A stretch of 54,794 nt of DNA, taken from NCBI GenBank assembly GCA_024697225.1, contig JAILGA010000033.1, forward strand, positions 1 through 54,794, read 5' to 3'. The position numbers and the translations under genes were made by a program. Below the pieces are notes generated by a model. The model saw only the letters and a program-made list of their open reading frames with translations. It had not been told where the DNA came from and made no database searches. Positions 33,654 to 42,683 of the stretch are shown here, in pieces. Source of the DNA: Lachnospiraceae bacterium (GTDB taxonomy: Bacteria; Bacillota; Clostridia; Lachnospirales; Lachnospiraceae). Each line of letters starts with the position of its first letter. Positions within the stretch are counted from its first letter, which is position 1.

Positions 33654-35048
33654 TTATCCCCTGGCGGCCTTTACCTGTTCGGAAATCTCCGCCACCTTTT
33701 CCTCCGTGAGTATAAATCTCTTTTTAAACCAGAATATCGCTACAAACAATCCGACGATCGGAATGAGTGTCATCGTCATCCGAAGTCCCACCTGCGAACT
33801 GCGGGAGACCGATGCCGAAAAATCGATCAGCTTGTCGGCGTCGGTAGTTTCCGCCGAACTCAGATTGAAGGCCTGAAGTGCCAGAGACGCGATAAATACC
33901 GCAATGCCGCTTGCAAGCTTTACAACGAAGGTCTGCATGGAAAAGATCACAGACTCATCACGTCTCTTGTTCTTTAACTCACCGTAATCCACGGTATTTG
34001 CCAGGAAAACTGTCGTAAGCACGCTCAGTATGCCGTTCGCACCGAATATGAAAAAGCCCGGAACGAACAGTACAAACACGTTGTTCATGCTGGTAAACGC
34101 AATGGCAAGAAGCGCCGCATAGCCCGCTATTGCCATGCCGAGACTTATGTAGAAAATTCTGATATTGGTAAAGAACTTCCTGAGCACCGGGTAGAAAAGC
34201 ATCATCGACAGAATCTGGATCGCGCCGCCGAAGGTATTGAAAACGGTATAACTGTTGAACCAGCCGGTACCGCCGAAGTCATATTTGAAGAAGTAGATCA
34301 CAAGATTGGACGTGATATAGATCGAGCAGTTTATGAGAACTATGGAAATGACAACCGTCATGGCCTGATCATTCTGAATAAGTGCCTTAAACATGGCACC
34401 GATGGACGGCGATTCCATATCCACAGTGGCTTTTTCCTTTACATTGATACAGGTGATCCCTATCAGGATGATGAACAGCACTGATATTATCAGGGTAAAA
34501 TACTTGAAGCCTGTCACTTCATTGGCGCCGCCGATCGCATGGACAGCCATCATGGTCACGATGGTTATGATGGCACTTCCCACGCCTGCACAGCTCCTCG
34601 CCAGAGTGGTAAGTCCCTCTCTCTCCTTTCCGCCCTCGGTAAAAGCGGGGATCATTGACCAGTAAGGGATGTCCATCATGGTGTAGGTCACGCCCCACAG
34701 TATATATGTCACGGCCGCATACGCGGTGAGTCCCGCCTGATCCATAGCGGGAGGCGCTGCAAACATCAGATAGAGTATCACCGCATTTGTCACTGTGCCG
34801 ATCAGAAGCCAGGGTCTGAATTTCCCCCACTTTGTTCTGGTCTTTGCCACAAGAACACCCATGACGGGGTCATTAAAAGCGTCAAATATCCTCGCCGCCA
34901 AAAGGATCGCTCCCATTGCGGCCGCCTTGACTCCCAGAAGATCCTGATAGTAGTAGAGGATATAACTGGCGGAGAGCATATATACCATGTCCTTACCGAC
35001 GGCGCCGAGACCATACGAAATCTTCTCCATCAGTGTAAGTTTTCTCAT
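33654..35048 (-). CDS. GPH family sugar:cation symporter (MelB-like)
   Basis: 464 residues, 12 predicted helices. The start KISYGLGAVGKDMVYMLSAS and the DPVMGVLVAKTRTKWGKFRP loop after helix 2 are signatures of the glycoside-pentoside-hexuronide:cation family, which takes up oligosaccharides or glycosides with Na+ or H+. GGGAGGGG precedes ATG 35048. No glycosidase is adjacent, so the sugar is unknown. An alpha-galactosidase 15 kb away might use its substrate, but that is only a guess. Confidence 0.88.
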   Translation of the reverse strand: MRKLTLMEKISYGLGAVGKDMVYMLSASYILYYYQDLLGVKAAAMGAILLAARIFDAFNDPVMGVLVAKTRTKWGKFRPWLLIGTVTNAVILYLMFAAPPAMDQAGLTAYAAVTYILWGVTYTMMDIPYWSMIPAFTEGGKEREGLTTLARSCAGVGSAIITIVTMMAVHAIGGANEVTGFKYFTLIISVLFIILIGITCINVKEKATVDMESPSIGAMFKALIQNDQAMTVVISIVLINCSIYITSNLVIYFFKYDFGGTGWFNSYTVFNTFGGAIQILSMMLFYPVLRKFFTNIRIFYISLGMAIAGYAALLAIAFTSMNNVFVLFVPGFFIFGANGILSVLTTVFLANTVDYGELKNKRRDESVIFSMQTFVVKLASGIAVFIASLALQAFNLSSAETTDADKLIDFSASVSRSSQVGLRMTMTLIPIVGLFVAIFWFKKRFILTEEKVAEISEQVKAARG

Positions 35049-35095
35049 AGATATGCCCCTCCCAAGCAGAAAAACGATTTCAGACTAACTTTGTT

Positions 35096-35125
35096 ATTTT
35101 ATCACATACGGTACATCTAATGCAA
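35096..35125 (-). promoter_or_regulatory. Promoter of the GPH symporter gene
   Basis: TTGCAT (35125-35120), 18-base spacer, TAAAAT (35101-35096) on the minus strand. Confidence 0.5.
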
Positions 35126-35130
35126 ATCTC

Positions 35131-35159
35131 TTGTGCTTATCGCCGCCATAATCTATAAT
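35131..35159 (+). promoter_or_regulatory. Promoter of the ABC-F gene, very close to the start codon
   Basis: TTGTGC (35131-35136), 17-base spacer and a perfect TATAAT (35154-35159). The ATG at 35171 is only 11 bases past the -10, so the expected leader is about five bases and no Shine-Dalgarno site is present. Confidence 0.65.
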
Positions 35160-35170
35160 CAATAACCGTT

Positions 35171-37084
35171 ATGGTCATACTTGAATGTCACAATCTCTCA
35201 AAAGAATTCAACGACGTGCCTGTATTCAGGGACGTAAACTTCCGTATGGAAACCAGGGAAAAGGTGGCTGTTGTCGGCCCCAACGGCGCAGGCAAGACCA
35301 CTCTTCTGCGCGTGATGCTCGGAGAGCTTTCGCCCGACGAGGGACAGGTCGTAATATCCAGGGATCTGCGGATCGGCTATCTGGCGCAGAACCAGAATAT
35401 CGACAGCAGAAACACGATCTACGAGGAACTGCTTGGCACCAAGCAGGAGCTCATCGATACTGAAAAGCGGATCCGCGAGCTGGAGAGGGCCATGAGCTCA
35501 CTCACCGGTGACGATCTCATAAAAGCCGTTGAGGAACACGACAGACTCTCCGGATTCTTTGAAAGAGAGCGCGGATTCGGCATACGCGGCGAAGTGACAG
35601 GCGTAGCGCACGGTCTTGGCTTTTCGGACGACGAGCTTGATTACAGCATATCCACTCTCTCCGGCGGACAAAAGACCCGCGTTGCTTTGGGCAAGCTCCT
35701 TCTCACAAAAAATGACCTGATCATTCTGGACGAGCCCACCAACCACCTGGACATGAATGCGGTTGAATGGCTGGAGGGCTATATCAGGAGTTATCCGGGC
35801 GCCGTCCTCGTCGTATCCCATGACCGCTACTTCATGGACCGCATAGTGACAAGGGTCGCCGAGATAGATCAAAACCGGCTGACCGTCTGGGACGGCAATT
35901 ACTCAAGCTTTGCCGAAAAAAAAGCCAAAGCCAGAAAGGACGCACTCCACGCCTGGATGAACCAGCAAAAGGAGATCAGACATCAGGAGGAAGTGATAAG
36001 GAAACTCAAATCCTTCAACCGTGAGAAATCGATAAAGAGAGCGGAGAGCCGGGAAAAGATGCTGGATAAGATCGAAGTCCTCGAAAAGCCGGCGGAATCC
36101 AGGCTCGATATGCATCTCTCATTTACGCCCTGCGTGGAGAGCGGCAATGATGTACTCGAGGTCAGGGGGCTCGCCAAAAGTTTCGGTGACAACAGGCTGT
36201 TCTCCGATCTGAATTTCGAGCTCAAGCGCGGCGAGCACGTGGCGATAATAGGCAACAACGGCACGGGAAAGACCACTCTGCTAAAGATAATAAACCACCT
36301 TATGCCCGCGGACAAAGGTTCCATTACAACCGGCGTCAGGGTAAAGATCGCCTACTATGACCAGGAGCATCATGTGCTTAACAATGCCGGCACTCTGTTT
36401 GACGAGATATCCGATGCCCACCCGGATATGAACAACACCGAGATCCGAACCAGACTCGCAGCTTTTCTGTTCACAGGCGACGATGTGTTCAAGCGCGTCG
36501 GCGATCTCTCCGGCGGAGAAAAGGGCCGGCTCTCACTTTTGAAGCTCATGCTCTCCAAGGCAAACCTCCTGCTTCTCGACGAACCAACAAACCATCTGGA
36601 TATAACCAGCAGGGAGATACTCGAAGAGGCCATAAGGAGCTATGAGGGCACTGTGCTTTACGTCAGCCATGACAGATATTTCATAAACCGCACCGCAACG
36701 CGCATTCTTGACCTCACCGGCAGACAGCTGGTGAATTACATCGGCGATTACGATTATTATGCTTCGCACCGCGACGAGCGCATGTCAAAGCTCGCCCCCT
36801 CCGCTGTCCCGGCGCAGCAGGAAGTCCCGGCCTCCCCGGACGGAAGATCCGACTGGCAGGCTCAGAAGAAGCAGCAGAAAGAAGAACGGCGTCTGGCTAA
36901 TGAATTGAAAAAATGCGAAGAGGAGATAGCGGATCTCGAAGCAAGAAGCAAAGAAATAGACAGCGAACTTGCACTTCCCGAGGTAGGCTATGACCTCGCA
37001 AGGCTGAGAACGCTGTCCGATGAACAGCAGCAGATAAACGACAGGCTCGAAATCCTGTATGCACAGTGGGAAGAACTTGCCTGA
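35171..37084 (+). CDS. ABC-F family ATPase (ribosome-associated type)
   Basis: 637 residues, two ATPase domains and no membrane segment. Domain 1: Walker A GPNGAGKTT near residue 38, signature LSGGQKTRVALG, Walker B LIILDEPTNHLDMN. The linker (about 245-310) is the Arg/Lys-rich helical hairpin that reaches toward the P-site tRNA in this family. Domain 2: GNNGTGKTT near 362, LSGGEKGRLSLL, LLLLDEPTNHLD. The C-terminal coiled coil is about residues 560-637. Closest in layout to YdiF/Uup types. Resistance ABC-Fs cannot be told from housekeeping ones here. Apparently leaderless; converges on icd with 12 bases between. Confidence 0.93.
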   Translation: MVILECHNLSKEFNDVPVFRDVNFRMETREKVAVVGPNGAGKTTLLRVMLGELSPDEGQVVISRDLRIGYLAQNQNIDSRNTIYEELLGTKQELIDTEKRIRELERAMSSLTGDDLIKAVEEHDRLSGFFERERGFGIRGEVTGVAHGLGFSDDELDYSISTLSGGQKTRVALGKLLLTKNDLIILDEPTNHLDMNAVEWLEGYIRSYPGAVLVVSHDRYFMDRIVTRVAEIDQNRLTVWDGNYSSFAEKKAKARKDALHAWMNQQKEIRHQEEVIRKLKSFNREKSIKRAESREKMLDKIEVLEKPAESRLDMHLSFTPCVESGNDVLEVRGLAKSFGDNRLFSDLNFELKRGEHVAIIGNNGTGKTTLLKIINHLMPADKGSITTGVRVKIAYYDQEHHVLNNAGTLFDEISDAHPDMNNTEIRTRLAAFLFTGDDVFKRVGDLSGGEKGRLSLLKLMLSKANLLLLDEPTNHLDITSREILEEAIRSYEGTVLYVSHDRYFINRTATRILDLTGRQLVNYIGDYDYYASHRDERMSKLAPSAVPAQQEVPASPDGRSDWQAQKKQQKEERRLANELKKCEEEIADLEARSKEIDSELALPEVGYDLARLRTLSDEQQQINDRLEILYAQWEELA

Positions 37085-37096
37085 AGGCCTGTCTTC

Positions 37097-38299
37097 TCAC
37101 AGTCTCTCTGCTATGCTTTCTATAAATCCTTCAGTATTTCTGGTCTGAACTTCACTTGAGGGGAGGGTTGTAATAAGAGCCAGATCCTTTGTCATGATCC
37201 CCTCTCCTATCGTATCGAGAGTTGCCTTTTCAAGCCTGTCGGCGAATTCGGACAGCTCCGCAAGAGAATCCAGTTCTCCTCTCTTTCTCAGAGCGCCCGT
37301 CCATGCAAAGATGGTTGCTACGGGGTTTGTCGAGGTCTCCTCGCCCTTTAAATGCTTGTAATAGTGGCGCTGTACCGTACCGTGCGCAGCTTCGTACTCA
37401 TAAAAGCCCCCGGGGGATACAAGCACCGATGTCATCATGGCAAGAGAGCCGAAAGCCGAGCTCACCATATCGCTCATCACATCCCCGTCATAGTTTTTGC
37501 ATGCCCAGATCATCCCGCCCTTGGACTTCATGATCCTTGCTACGGCGTCGTCAATGAGCGTGAAGAAATAGGTGATGCCCGCAGCGTCAAACTTCTCCTT
37601 AAACTGTGATCCGTATATCGAATCAAATATCTCACGGAACCTCGCGTCATAAGTCTTGCTTATAGTATCCTTGGTCCCGAACCACAGATCCTTTTTCTCA
37701 TCAAGTGCGAACTGGAAGCACGCCTTTGCGAAGCTCTCTATGGAATTATCGAGATTGTGCACACCCTGGACCACACCCGGGCCCTTGAATTCATGTATCA
37801 GTTCCCTCGTCTCATTCCCGTCGGGATCGGTATATACGAGCTCAGCCTTCCCGGGGCCCGGTATCCTCATCTCAACGTTCTTGTATATGTCGCCGTACGC
37901 GTGACGTGCAAGTGTGATCGGTTTTTCCCAGTTCTTAACGCAGGGTTCGATCCCCCTTACGGTTATGGGAGTTCTGAACACGGTGCCGTCAAGTATCGCA
38001 CGGATCGTTCCGTTGGGAGATTTCCACATCTGCTTCAGGTTATATTCCTTTACGCGGTCCGCGTTCGGTGTTATCGTGGCGCACTTTACGGCGACACCAA
38101 GCCTCTTTGTGGCCTCGGCAGAATCTATCGTCACCTGATCGTTGGTCTCATCTCTGTGCTTAAGTCCCAGATCGTAATACTCGGTTCTGAGATCAACATA
38201 GGGCAGGATCAGCTTTTCCTTGATGATCTCCCACAGTATCCTTGTCATCTCATCGCCGTCCATCTCGACGAGCGGCGTTTTCATAGTGATCTTACTCAT
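37097..38299 (-). CDS. icd: NADP-dependent isocitrate dehydrogenase (eukaryote-like type)
   Basis: 400 residues. Converts isocitrate to 2-oxoglutarate, the carbon skeleton of glutamate. [18 protein letters not shown] at the start, [17 protein letters not shown] near 95 (substrate Ser/Asn/Arg) and the [12 protein letters not shown] motif near 305 place it in the homodimeric type II IDH group. The start overlaps the citrate synthase stop by eight bases (ATGAGTAA), so the two enzymes are made together. Aconitase is not in the window. Confidence 0.95.
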   Translation of the reverse strand: MSKITMKTPLVEMDGDEMTRILWEIIKEKLILPYVDLRTEYYDLGLKHRDETNDQVTIDSAEATKRLGVAVKCATITPNADRVKEYNLKQMWKSPNGTIRAILDGTVFRTPITVRGIEPCVKNWEKPITLARHAYGDIYKNVEMRIPGPGKAELVYTDPDGNETRELIHEFKGPGVVQGVHNLDNSIESFAKACFQFALDEKKDLWFGTKDTISKTYDARFREIFDSIYGSQFKEKFDAAGITYFFTLIDDAVARIMKSKGGMIWACKNYDGDVMSDMVSSAFGSLAMMTSVLVSPGGFYEYEAAHGTVQRHYYKHLKGEETSTNPVATIFAWTGALRKRGELDSLAELSEFADRLEKATLDTIGEGIMTKDLALITTLPSSEVQTRNTEGFIESIAERL

Positions 38300-39725
38300 C
38301 CTTCTTTACCTCCCCGGGAATAGTGATGCCCAATTTCACTGCTGCCGCCTCCACGCGGTCGACCAGCTCCGCATCGGTGAGTATCGTGACGCGTCCTCCC
38401 GCGTACTCCTCGTCCACCCAGGCCTTGACCTCTGCGACGAGCGGAGATGTCTTAGCCACGGCATTATCTCCTGTCAGCGAATAATGTCTGTTTATCCAGT
38501 GGGCAATGCCCGCGAGACCGGAGGTGTTCGAAACGGCACTCACAGGCGGTCTGTTCAGGAATTTGCCGGTGTCGAATATGCTGTAGATCTCCTCGTTCTT
38601 CAAAAGTCCGTCCGCGTGGATACCGGCCCTTGTCACATTGAAGTTCTTGCCGACAAAAGGCGTGTTGGGAGGGATGGTGTAGCCAATCTCCTTCTCGTAG
38701 TACTCCGCGAGATCAGTGATGACCGTCGTATCCATTCCGTCTAGAGTGCCGCGGAGCTGCGCGTATTCAAACACCATGGCTTCGAGAGGCGTATTGCCCG
38801 TGCGCTCGCCTATTCCGAACAGCGAGGTGTTCACCGAAGAGCAGCCGTACAGCCAGGCGGTGGTGGAATTGGTCACGGCCTTGTAGAAATCGTTGTGTCC
38901 GTGCCATTCGATGAGTTCCGACGGCACACCGGCATTGGTATTGAGCGCATATATGATGCCCTGTACGCTTCGGGGTATGACGGCTCCGGGGAAGTTGACA
39001 CCGTAGCCCATGGTATCGCAGGCCCGCACCTTCACGGGTATCTTATACTCGTCCATCAGTTTCATCAGTTCAATGCAGAACGGTACCACGAAGCCAAAGA
39101 TATCCGCCCTGGTGATATCCTCAAGATGACATCTGGGGCTTATGCCCTCATCGAGACACGAACGGACCACCGACAGATAGTGTTCCATAGCCTGTTTTCT
39201 GGTCATCTTGAGCTTCAGGAAGATATGATAATCGGAGCAGGAAACCAGTATGCCGGTCTCCTTCATGCCGATCTCCTTCACCAGCTTGAAATCCTCTTCG
39301 CTCGCTCTTATCCAGCTTGTGACCTCGGGAAACTCATATCCCCTGTTGAGACATCTGTCGACGGCATCCCTGTCCTTCTTGCTGTACAGGAAGAACTCGC
39401 TCTGACGGATTATCCCGTTCTTTCCGCCGAGCTTATGAAGTTCATCGTAGATGTGAAGTATCTGATCCGCCGAATACGGGGCTCTTGACTGCTGCCCGTC
39501 GCGGAAGGTCGTATCCGTGATCCATATCTTCTCCGGCATGTTGTGCGGAACTATCCTGTCATTGAAAGGGATCTTGGGAATGTCCTCATAGGGGAACATG
39601 TTTCTGAACACGTTGGGCTTTTCAACGTCGTCCAGTATATACATGTGCTCCTCTATCTGAAGCAGATTATTATGCTTGTTCAGCGTCACCGGGCGGCTGA
39701 AAAATGTACTGTTATCCTGTTCCAT
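38292..39725 (-). CDS. Probable Re-type citrate synthase (homocitrate/isopropylmalate synthase superfamily)
   Basis: 477 residues. HMGL-like TIM barrel: [17 protein letters not shown] near residue 90 holds the metal-binding Asp and catalytic Arg; [11 protein letters not shown] near 280 is the metal-binding HxH motif; [11 protein letters not shown] follows. A ~75-residue N-terminal extension is present, as in the Re-citrate synthase described from Clostridium kluyveri. Automated tools would call it homocitrate or 2-isopropylmalate synthase. Its operon with NADP-IDH favours citrate. ATG 39725 has GGAGG nine bases upstream. Function from context: 2-oxoglutarate synthesis. Confidence 0.78.
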   Translation of the reverse strand: MEQDNSTFFSRPVTLNKHNNLLQIEEHMYILDDVEKPNVFRNMFPYEDIPKIPFNDRIVPHNMPEKIWITDTTFRDGQQSRAPYSADQILHIYDELHKLGGKNGIIRQSEFFLYSKKDRDAVDRCLNRGYEFPEVTSWIRASEEDFKLVKEIGMKETGILVSCSDYHIFLKLKMTRKQAMEHYLSVVRSCLDEGISPRCHLEDITRADIFGFVVPFCIELMKLMDEYKIPVKVRACDTMGYGVNFPGAVIPRSVQGIIYALNTNAGVPSELIEWHGHNDFYKAVTNSTTAWLYGCSSVNTSLFGIGERTGNTPLEAMVFEYAQLRGTLDGMDTTVITDLAEYYEKEIGYTIPPNTPFVGKNFNVTRAGIHADGLLKNEEIYSIFDTGKFLNRPPVSAVSNTSGLAGIAHWINRHYSLTGDNAVAKTSPLVAEVKAWVDEEYAGGRVTILTDAELVDRVEAAAVKLGITIPGEVKKDE

Positions 39726-39766
39726 ATCCGTCTTCCTCCGTTTCTCCGGCATCCAAAATCTTTCGG

Positions 39767-39795
39767 ATTATACCATCACAACTCGTCCGGGTCAA
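39767..39795 (-). promoter_or_regulatory. Promoter of the citrate synthase-icd operon
   Basis: TTGACC (39795-39790), 17-base spacer and TATAAT (39772-39767) on the minus strand, with the -35 inside the last codons of the pseudouridine synthase gene. Confidence 0.7.
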
Positions 39796-40477
39796 CCTCC
39801 ACGAGATCTCCGGGCTTCATTGAGCCGAGCCTCACTCCGCCCTCCCTGACGCGCACAAGCCTCGTAACCCTTACTCCTAGTGTTCCGAACATGCGCCTTA
39901 TCTGTCTGTTCTTCCCCTCTGTCAGAACGACTGTATATCTTTTGTCCGATGTCCGTCTTACGGTACATGGCCTGGTGGTGATCCCGAGATCATCAAGAAA
40001 TACTCCCGCAGAGAGCTTTTTAATCTCTGCGTCAGTCAGTTCTCTGGATGCATCGACAAGATATTCCTTCTCTGTACTCCCCGCGCCCTTTTCGGTATCG
40101 TGCGCGAGCTGACTGTCGTTTGTTATGAGCAAAAGTCCCTCGGAGTCCCTGTCCAGTCTGCCTATATAGATAAAGTGCCCCTCATCGGGAAGCCTGCCTG
40201 CAAGCTCGGTTGCGACCGTTTTTCCCGCATGTGGATCCCTCATGGTGCTCACGACACCCCGCGGTTTGTACCAGACAAAAAGCCGTCTTTCAGTGCATGG
40301 AACAACGCGCGATCCGTCAAACTCCACGGCGGAATTCTCATCCACCATCAGTCCCGGCTCTGCCCTTCGGCCGTCCACCGAGATTCTCCCGTCAAGGATC
40401 AGCCGGTCCGCCTCTCTTCTGGAGCCGACTCCGCAGGCCGCAAGATATTTATTCAGACGCATCGGGTATTCCGGCAT
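39776..40477 (-). CDS. 16S/23S rRNA pseudouridine synthase, RsuA/RluB/RluF family
   Basis: About 233 residues. N-terminal S4 RNA-binding domain (MRLNKYLAACGVGSRREADR), then the catalytic core with YIGRLDRDSEGLLLITND, where the Asp of RLDRDS is the nucleophile, and the RQIRRMF motif near 195. The target uridine cannot be told. Start is uncertain: ATG 40477 has AAGGA ten bases upstream, but TTG 40483 and ATG 40462 are possible. It follows pseF by 17 bases. Confidence 0.9.
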   Translation of the reverse strand: MPEYPMRLNKYLAACGVGSRREADRLILDGRISVDGRRAEPGLMVDENSAVEFDGSRVVPCTERRLFVWYKPRGVVSTMRDPHAGKTVATELAGRLPDEGHFIYIGRLDRDSEGLLLITNDSQLAHDTEKGAGSTEKEYLVDASRELTDAEIKKLSAGVFLDDLGITTRPCTVRRTSDKRYTVVLTEGKNRQIRRMFGTLGVRVTRLVRVREGGVRLGSMKPGDLVEVDPDEL

Positions 40478-40494
40478 ATCCAACTGATCCTTTT

Positions 40495-41217
40495 TCAGGT
40501 GATGTCCCTGTTTATCAGCCTGTATTTCAGTTCGGCAAGCTGCCAGTCCGTCTCGTTATCGATGTCCTGTACCCTCAGCTCATCAAGAACGTACGCGACC
40601 GTATGAGGCGGTATCATGGTATGCTTACTGCCGGGGATATCCGCCTGCAGAAAATAAAACTGCCCGGCATCATGATACATCTTTTCCAGATCCTGTGACC
40701 TTGATTTCTCGTATTCGGGATAAATATAGCTGAGCCTGCCGTCCTTCTCATCCATCCTGAATCCCCTCTGCGGCGGATAAGAGAACTGTACAACGCTCAC
40801 AAGCCCCTCGGCCCCGGATGATCTGAACTTATCATAAGCCCTGGCAAGTATCTCCGCAGTGACAAAAGGGGCAGTCGGATAGATAACGCACACATCATCA
40901 AAGGAAACGCCCATGCTGCCGTATGCATCTATCACCTCCGACAGCGCATCCACCGTCGTAGCATGATCCCCGGAATTGGCAGCGCTTCTCATAAAGGGCA
41001 CGGATGCCCCGGCCTTTCTGCTGATATCAGCGATCGCATCGTCGTCAGTGGACACCATCACTTCGTCAAATACGCCCGAATCCAGTGCAGCCCTGATAGA
41101 ATACTCTATTATCGGGGAACCGCAGAAATCCCTGATATTCTTTCCGGGTATCCTTCTGCTGCCGCCCCTTGCGGTTATCACTGCGAGAACTCTTCTTTCA
41201 TTTCCGTCATTTTTCAT
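40495..41217 (-). CDS. pseF: Pseudaminic acid cytidylyltransferase-like protein
   Basis: 240 residues. The CMP-sugar synthetase motif AVITARGGSRRIPGKNIRDF near residue 10, VSTDDDAIADIS near 65 and the closing DWQLAELKYR are characteristic of PseF, the enzyme that activates pseudaminic acid with CTP for protein or surface glycosylation. A general NeuA (CMP-sialic acid) role is the main alternative. ATG 41217 lies just after the YfcC stop with GGGG upstream; the longer frame to 41328 would overlap the transporter. None of the other pse genes is in the window. Confidence 0.82.
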   Translation of the reverse strand: MKNDGNERRVLAVITARGGSRRIPGKNIRDFCGSPIIEYSIRAALDSGVFDEVMVSTDDDAIADISRKAGASVPFMRSAANSGDHATTVDALSEVIDAYGSMGVSFDDVCVIYPTAPFVTAEILARAYDKFRSSGAEGLVSVVQFSYPPQRGFRMDEKDGRLSYIYPEYEKSRSQDLEKMYHDAGQFYFLQADIPGSKHTMIPPHTVAYVLDELRVQDIDNETDWQLAELKYRLINRDIT

Positions 41218-41219
41218 GG

Positions 41220-42659
41220 TCAGAACCCCGTCATGGTCGCCGCCATCAGTATAATAAAGGAGGTAACCCACCATAATATGAACAAAGGTGTCAGAAACTT
41301 CAGCCATTTGGAAAACGGCACTCTGCATATCGCGAGAGCCGCCAGTATCTCACCGCCGGTAGGTGCATATACATTGGTAAAAGCATCGCCCAGATGATAT
41401 GCAAGCACAGCGGTCTGTCCCGACACGCCCATTCTTTCGGCAAGAGGCACCATGAGAGGCATGGTGAGCGCAGCCTGCGCGGAACCTGACGGAACGGCAA
41501 CGTTTATTATCTCATGAGCGACAAACATGCCGAAGGCCGCAAATCCGGACGGCAGCTTTACGATCAGAGAGCCCAGTGTGAAAAGCATGGTATCCAGCAC
41601 GTTCCCGTCCTTTAAGAGTATCACGGCGGCATTTGCCAGACCGATCATTATGACGGGAAGAACCATATCCCTGCAGCCGTTTATGAAATGCTTACATATC
41701 TCCCCGGGTCTTAAGCCGCCCGCAAGACCGCCGATCACACCTATGGCCAGAAATACAGCCGCAAGCTCATCCACGTAGAATCCGAAAACGATCACTCCGA
41801 TCGCAGCCAGTACCATGCCCGCTGCAAAAGTGACTATCGATAATCCCTGTCTCAGCGTGAGTGTCGGGATGTTATCCAGATCAAATCTCTTTCCTGCGTT
41901 ATACTCGCGGTCGTATTCATAGCAGCCGGAAAATTGCGGATTCCGCCTCACCATCACGGCATACCAGGTGACATAGGCGATGGATATCACTTCAAGCACC
42001 GCAAAGACCCCGATCCTGAAGGACATTCCCGAAAACACATCCAGTCCCGCGATCTGCTGGGCAGTGCCGAGCGTGAAGGAATTGGTTATAGGCCCGGCAT
42101 ATCCTACCGTAGCCGCGATAAATATGATACCCACCGCCACCAGAGAATCCAGCCCCACTGTGACACAGCACGCAAGAAACAGCGGCACAAAGGCCAGATA
42201 TTCCTCAAAACACCCAAGGAAAGCCGATCCCAGTCCGAAGAATATCATACAGAGCGGTACCATGAGCACTTCCTTGCCCTTAAGCTTTTTAAGGATCGTG
42301 GCCATACCTATGTTCAGCGCGCCGTTGCCGTTTATGACCGCAAACATACCTCCGGTGATAAGCAGGAAAAATATGATATCGGCAGCATTTTGCAGGCCGA
42401 GCGTCAAAGACATCAGAAGCTTCATGGGCGTGGCCGGTGTTCTGACCGTATATTCAAAGCTCCCGGGCACTATGAGTTCCCTTCCGATGGTCTGATCTTC
42501 CACCCGCTGATATGTGCCCGCGGGTATGATATATGTACAGGCCGCGCATAAAACGACCACAATGACGAGCAGAAGCATCGGATGCATGGACTTGTGAATC
42601 ACACTTTTCTTATCGTATTTTTCTGTTCCCATTATCCTGTCAACGGAAAACCTCGCCAT
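41220..42659 (-). CDS. YfcC family transporter
   Basis: 479 residues with about 12 helices. The N-terminal stretch HPMLLLVIVVVLCAACTYII followed by PAGTYQRV, FFGLGSAFLGCFEEYLAFVP near 145 and GYAGPITNSFTLGTAQ near 195 are typical of YfcC/DcuC-like permeases. These are variously called basic amino-acid antiporters or C4-dicarboxylate carriers, so the substrate is open. GGAGGG precedes ATG 42659. Sits between the HD-GYP gene and pseF, three bases from pseF. Confidence 0.85.
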   Translation of the reverse strand: MARFSVDRIMGTEKYDKKSVIHKSMHPMLLLVIVVVLCAACTYIIPAGTYQRVEDQTIGRELIVPGSFEYTVRTPATPMKLLMSLTLGLQNAADIIFFLLITGGMFAVINGNGALNIGMATILKKLKGKEVLMVPLCMIFFGLGSAFLGCFEEYLAFVPLFLACCVTVGLDSLVAVGIIFIAATVGYAGPITNSFTLGTAQQIAGLDVFSGMSFRIGVFAVLEVISIAYVTWYAVMVRRNPQFSGCYEYDREYNAGKRFDLDNIPTLTLRQGLSIVTFAAGMVLAAIGVIVFGFYVDELAAVFLAIGVIGGLAGGLRPGEICKHFINGCRDMVLPVIMIGLANAAVILLKDGNVLDTMLFTLGSLIVKLPSGFAAFGMFVAHEIINVAVPSGSAQAALTMPLMVPLAERMGVSGQTAVLAYHLGDAFTNVYAPTGGEILAALAICRVPFSKWLKFLTPLFILWWVTSFIILMAATMTGF

Positions 42660-42683
42660 GCCGGATTCCCTCCTTCAGATAAA

